Below are positions 43,546 to 44,555 of a stretch of DNA of 44,555 nucleotides, in pieces (the first letter of the stretch is position 1; each line of letters begins with the position of its first letter). The notes beneath the pieces are model-generated. The model saw only the letters and a program-made list of their open reading frames with translations, made no database searches and was not told the DNA's origin. The position numbers were made by a program, and so were the translations under genes. The stretch covers positions 24,001 to 68,555 of the forward strand of contig NZ_JAJNBZ010000003.1 of assembly GCF_021369635.1 (NCBI RefSeq), in the 5' to 3' direction. Origin of the DNA: Paenibacillus profundus (lineage in GTDB: Bacteria > Bacillota > Bacilli > Paenibacillales > Paenibacillaceae).

Positions 43546-43613
43546 ATAATTCCTACATGTTTACTTGGTATTTTGTTTTCGTTATTTTACCAAAAATTAG
43601 AACCCGCCGTCAA
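43546..43613 (-). promoter_or_regulatory. cysT promoter and CymR-like element
   Basis: TTGACG (43608-43613), an 18-base spacer and TAAAAT (43584-43589). Just downstream, at 43546-43570, the minus strand carries ACCAAG...TAGGAATTAT, reminiscent of the CymR cysteine-repressor site (CCAA...GGAATT) of Bacillus. Sulfur-dependent repression is plausible. The CymR match is from memory of the motif and weak. Confidence 0.4.
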
Positions 43614-43644
43614 TACCATCGGAGAATTATATTTGCTGTCCTTG

Positions 43645-43678
43645 TGTGCTGACATACCATTTGTGCTGACATACTATT
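43645..43678. repeat. 17-nt direct repeat, two copies
   Basis: TGTGCTGACATACYATT occurs twice head to tail at 43645-43661 and 43662-43678, one mismatch, upstream of the sulfate operon promoter. Confidence 0.8.
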
Positions 43679-43920
43679 TATCGTATAAAAGTTGAATCTA
43701 CCTTGATTTCCGCGGTTCAAGCAGGTTTTATTGGAAATATATAGTAAAACACCCGGATTGGGCGGTCCAATGTAGGATGAGATAAGGGGGCTGGCTAGCC
43801 TTCGCCCTAAAACGAACCTTATGCAACTTATTCGAAATGCTTATGATAGGTGAATACCTACTCGTTGTTTTTTTGCAAGGGAGCACCCCGCTTATGGATA
43901 GGCCACACGGCACACACAGG

Positions 43921-44030
43921 CTTCCACTCTATCCACGCTATTCACACCATTCAGACCATTCACACCTTTAACGCTATTTACGTTATTCGCGTTATAGTTA
44001 TTCACGTTAGACAAGCTATTCCGCATTATT
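43921..44030. repeat. Degenerate 9-nt tandem array
   Basis: About 12 consecutive units resembling TATTCACGY (for example at 43930, 43939, 43948, 43957, 43975, 43984, 43999), with one 6-nt unit at 43993. Because 9 is a multiple of 3, both strands have short open frames; the minus strand would read repeated Val-Asn-x. A 61-codon frame (44077-43892) has a GAAAGG site 9 bases upstream, but no family is recognised. Confidence 0.7.
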
Positions 44031-44219
44031 CGTATCGCCCCCGCTTCCAGCACCTGCCTCGCCATATTAGTAAACATCTATTGAAACCTTTCGAAGATAG
44101 CGGCTACGCTTAGAGTCAGACTTTATGTTTTATCGCTAACGTGCCATCTATCAAAGGTACGGCTCTGCAGCATTAACGAACTGCTCCATTCGTGTAATGG
44201 TGGAGACAGATTGACGATG

Positions 44220-44555
44220 ATTCGCTCCAACCCCCCCTTTGCTCCACTCTCCCCTTCCTTCAGATGGCGGCATGCCCCAATGACCACTCTGGTTAACTGT
44301 CATTATATCGGCCGCTTCATGTCACAGTTTACTGAACGGCATATGCCTTATCCTCACTATTCTCCTTCCTGACCGCGGGGGAGATTGGACATATGGACCA
44401 TTGCACGGATGCCCGACGCTTTGTTTTGTTTGAAAAGGAAGGGAGCACTTTGTAAGCCACTTTGCTCCACTCTCCCCTTCCTTCAGATGGCGGCATGTCC
44501 CAATGACCACTCTGGTTAACTGTCATTATATCGGCCGCTTCATGTCACAGTTTAA
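44220..44555. repeat. Dispersed repeat, copy B, with a 94-nt direct repeat (period 223)
   Basis: TTTGCTCCACTCTCCCC begins both a 94-base unit at 44238-44331 and a second at 44461-44554, identical except for one C/T change; the second runs off the window. Between them lies sequence matching 2080-2215 of copy A. On this strand the order of motifs is the same as in copy A. No gene is supported in 43571-44555. Confidence 0.85.

Overview
The window looks like a Bacillota chromosome, most likely a Paenibacillus or close relative. The reasons are moderately high GC, strong GGAGG-type ribosome sites, intrinsic terminators with U-tracts, OpuC-type osmolyte uptake, a purine (guanine-class) riboswitch before a PbuG-type permease, and an LplJ-type lipoate ligase. 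No rRNA, tRNA, phage genes, transposase or CRISPR array was seen. Every assignment comes from reading the sequence; no database search was run.

Layout. 1-2.3 kb: the end of a MOSC-domain gene, a metallophosphoesterase, then a non-coding block of 42-nt tandem repeats. 2.3-7.6 kb: an MFS drug exporter behind a palindromic operator, and an opuC-type glycine betaine/choline ABC operon. 7.9-11.2 kb: a free-standing DnaJ-type zinc-finger mini-protein co-transcribed with malate synthase and isocitrate lyase (glyoxylate shunt) behind twin palindromes. 11.2-12.9 kb: a purine permease with a full promoter, guanine riboswitch and terminator leader. 13.5-15.1 kb: a UPF0316 protein, an orphan Fur-box promoter and another small repeat array. 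15.1-26.9 kb: an 11-gene cobalamin salvage and assembly cluster, all on the minus strand (cobD, cbiZ, cbiB, cobC, then a cobalamin riboswitch, then btuF, btuC, btuD, cobT, cobU, cobS, cobQ). 27-31 kb: a membrane protein, a nitroreductase with a Fur box in its promoter, lipoate ligase, an RpiR-type regulator and a YrdB-like protein. 31.2-36.3 kb: a decaying amino-sugar (ManNAc/sialic acid type) locus with intact nanE, nanK and rpiR but broken ABC transporter genes. 36.5-39.5 kb: HAD hydrolase, MBL-fold hydrolase and glycerophosphodiester phosphodiesterase. 39.5-43.6 kb: a sulfate ABC operon (cysT, cysW, cysA, sbp). 43.6 kb to the end: about 1 kb of non-coding repeats, one of which is homologous to the repeat block near 2 kb.

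How the genes work together. The cobalamin cluster imports corrinoids (BtuFCD), opens imported cobinamide to cobyric acid (CbiZ), amidates side chains (CobQ), makes and attaches the aminopropanol arm (CobD, CbiB), and builds the nucleotide loop (CobU, CobT, CobS, CobC). No corrin-ring genes and no adenosyltransferase lie in the window. The riboswitch with its own promoter sits in the middle, so only the downstream half is directly under it.

The most unusual items are the Fur-box promoter with no evident gene (candidate iron-regulated RNA), the twin operator plus zinc-finger mini-protein before aceBA, the fossil ABC transporter in the nan locus, and the dispersed repeat family at both ends of the window. 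I did not find a clearly novel multi-gene system.
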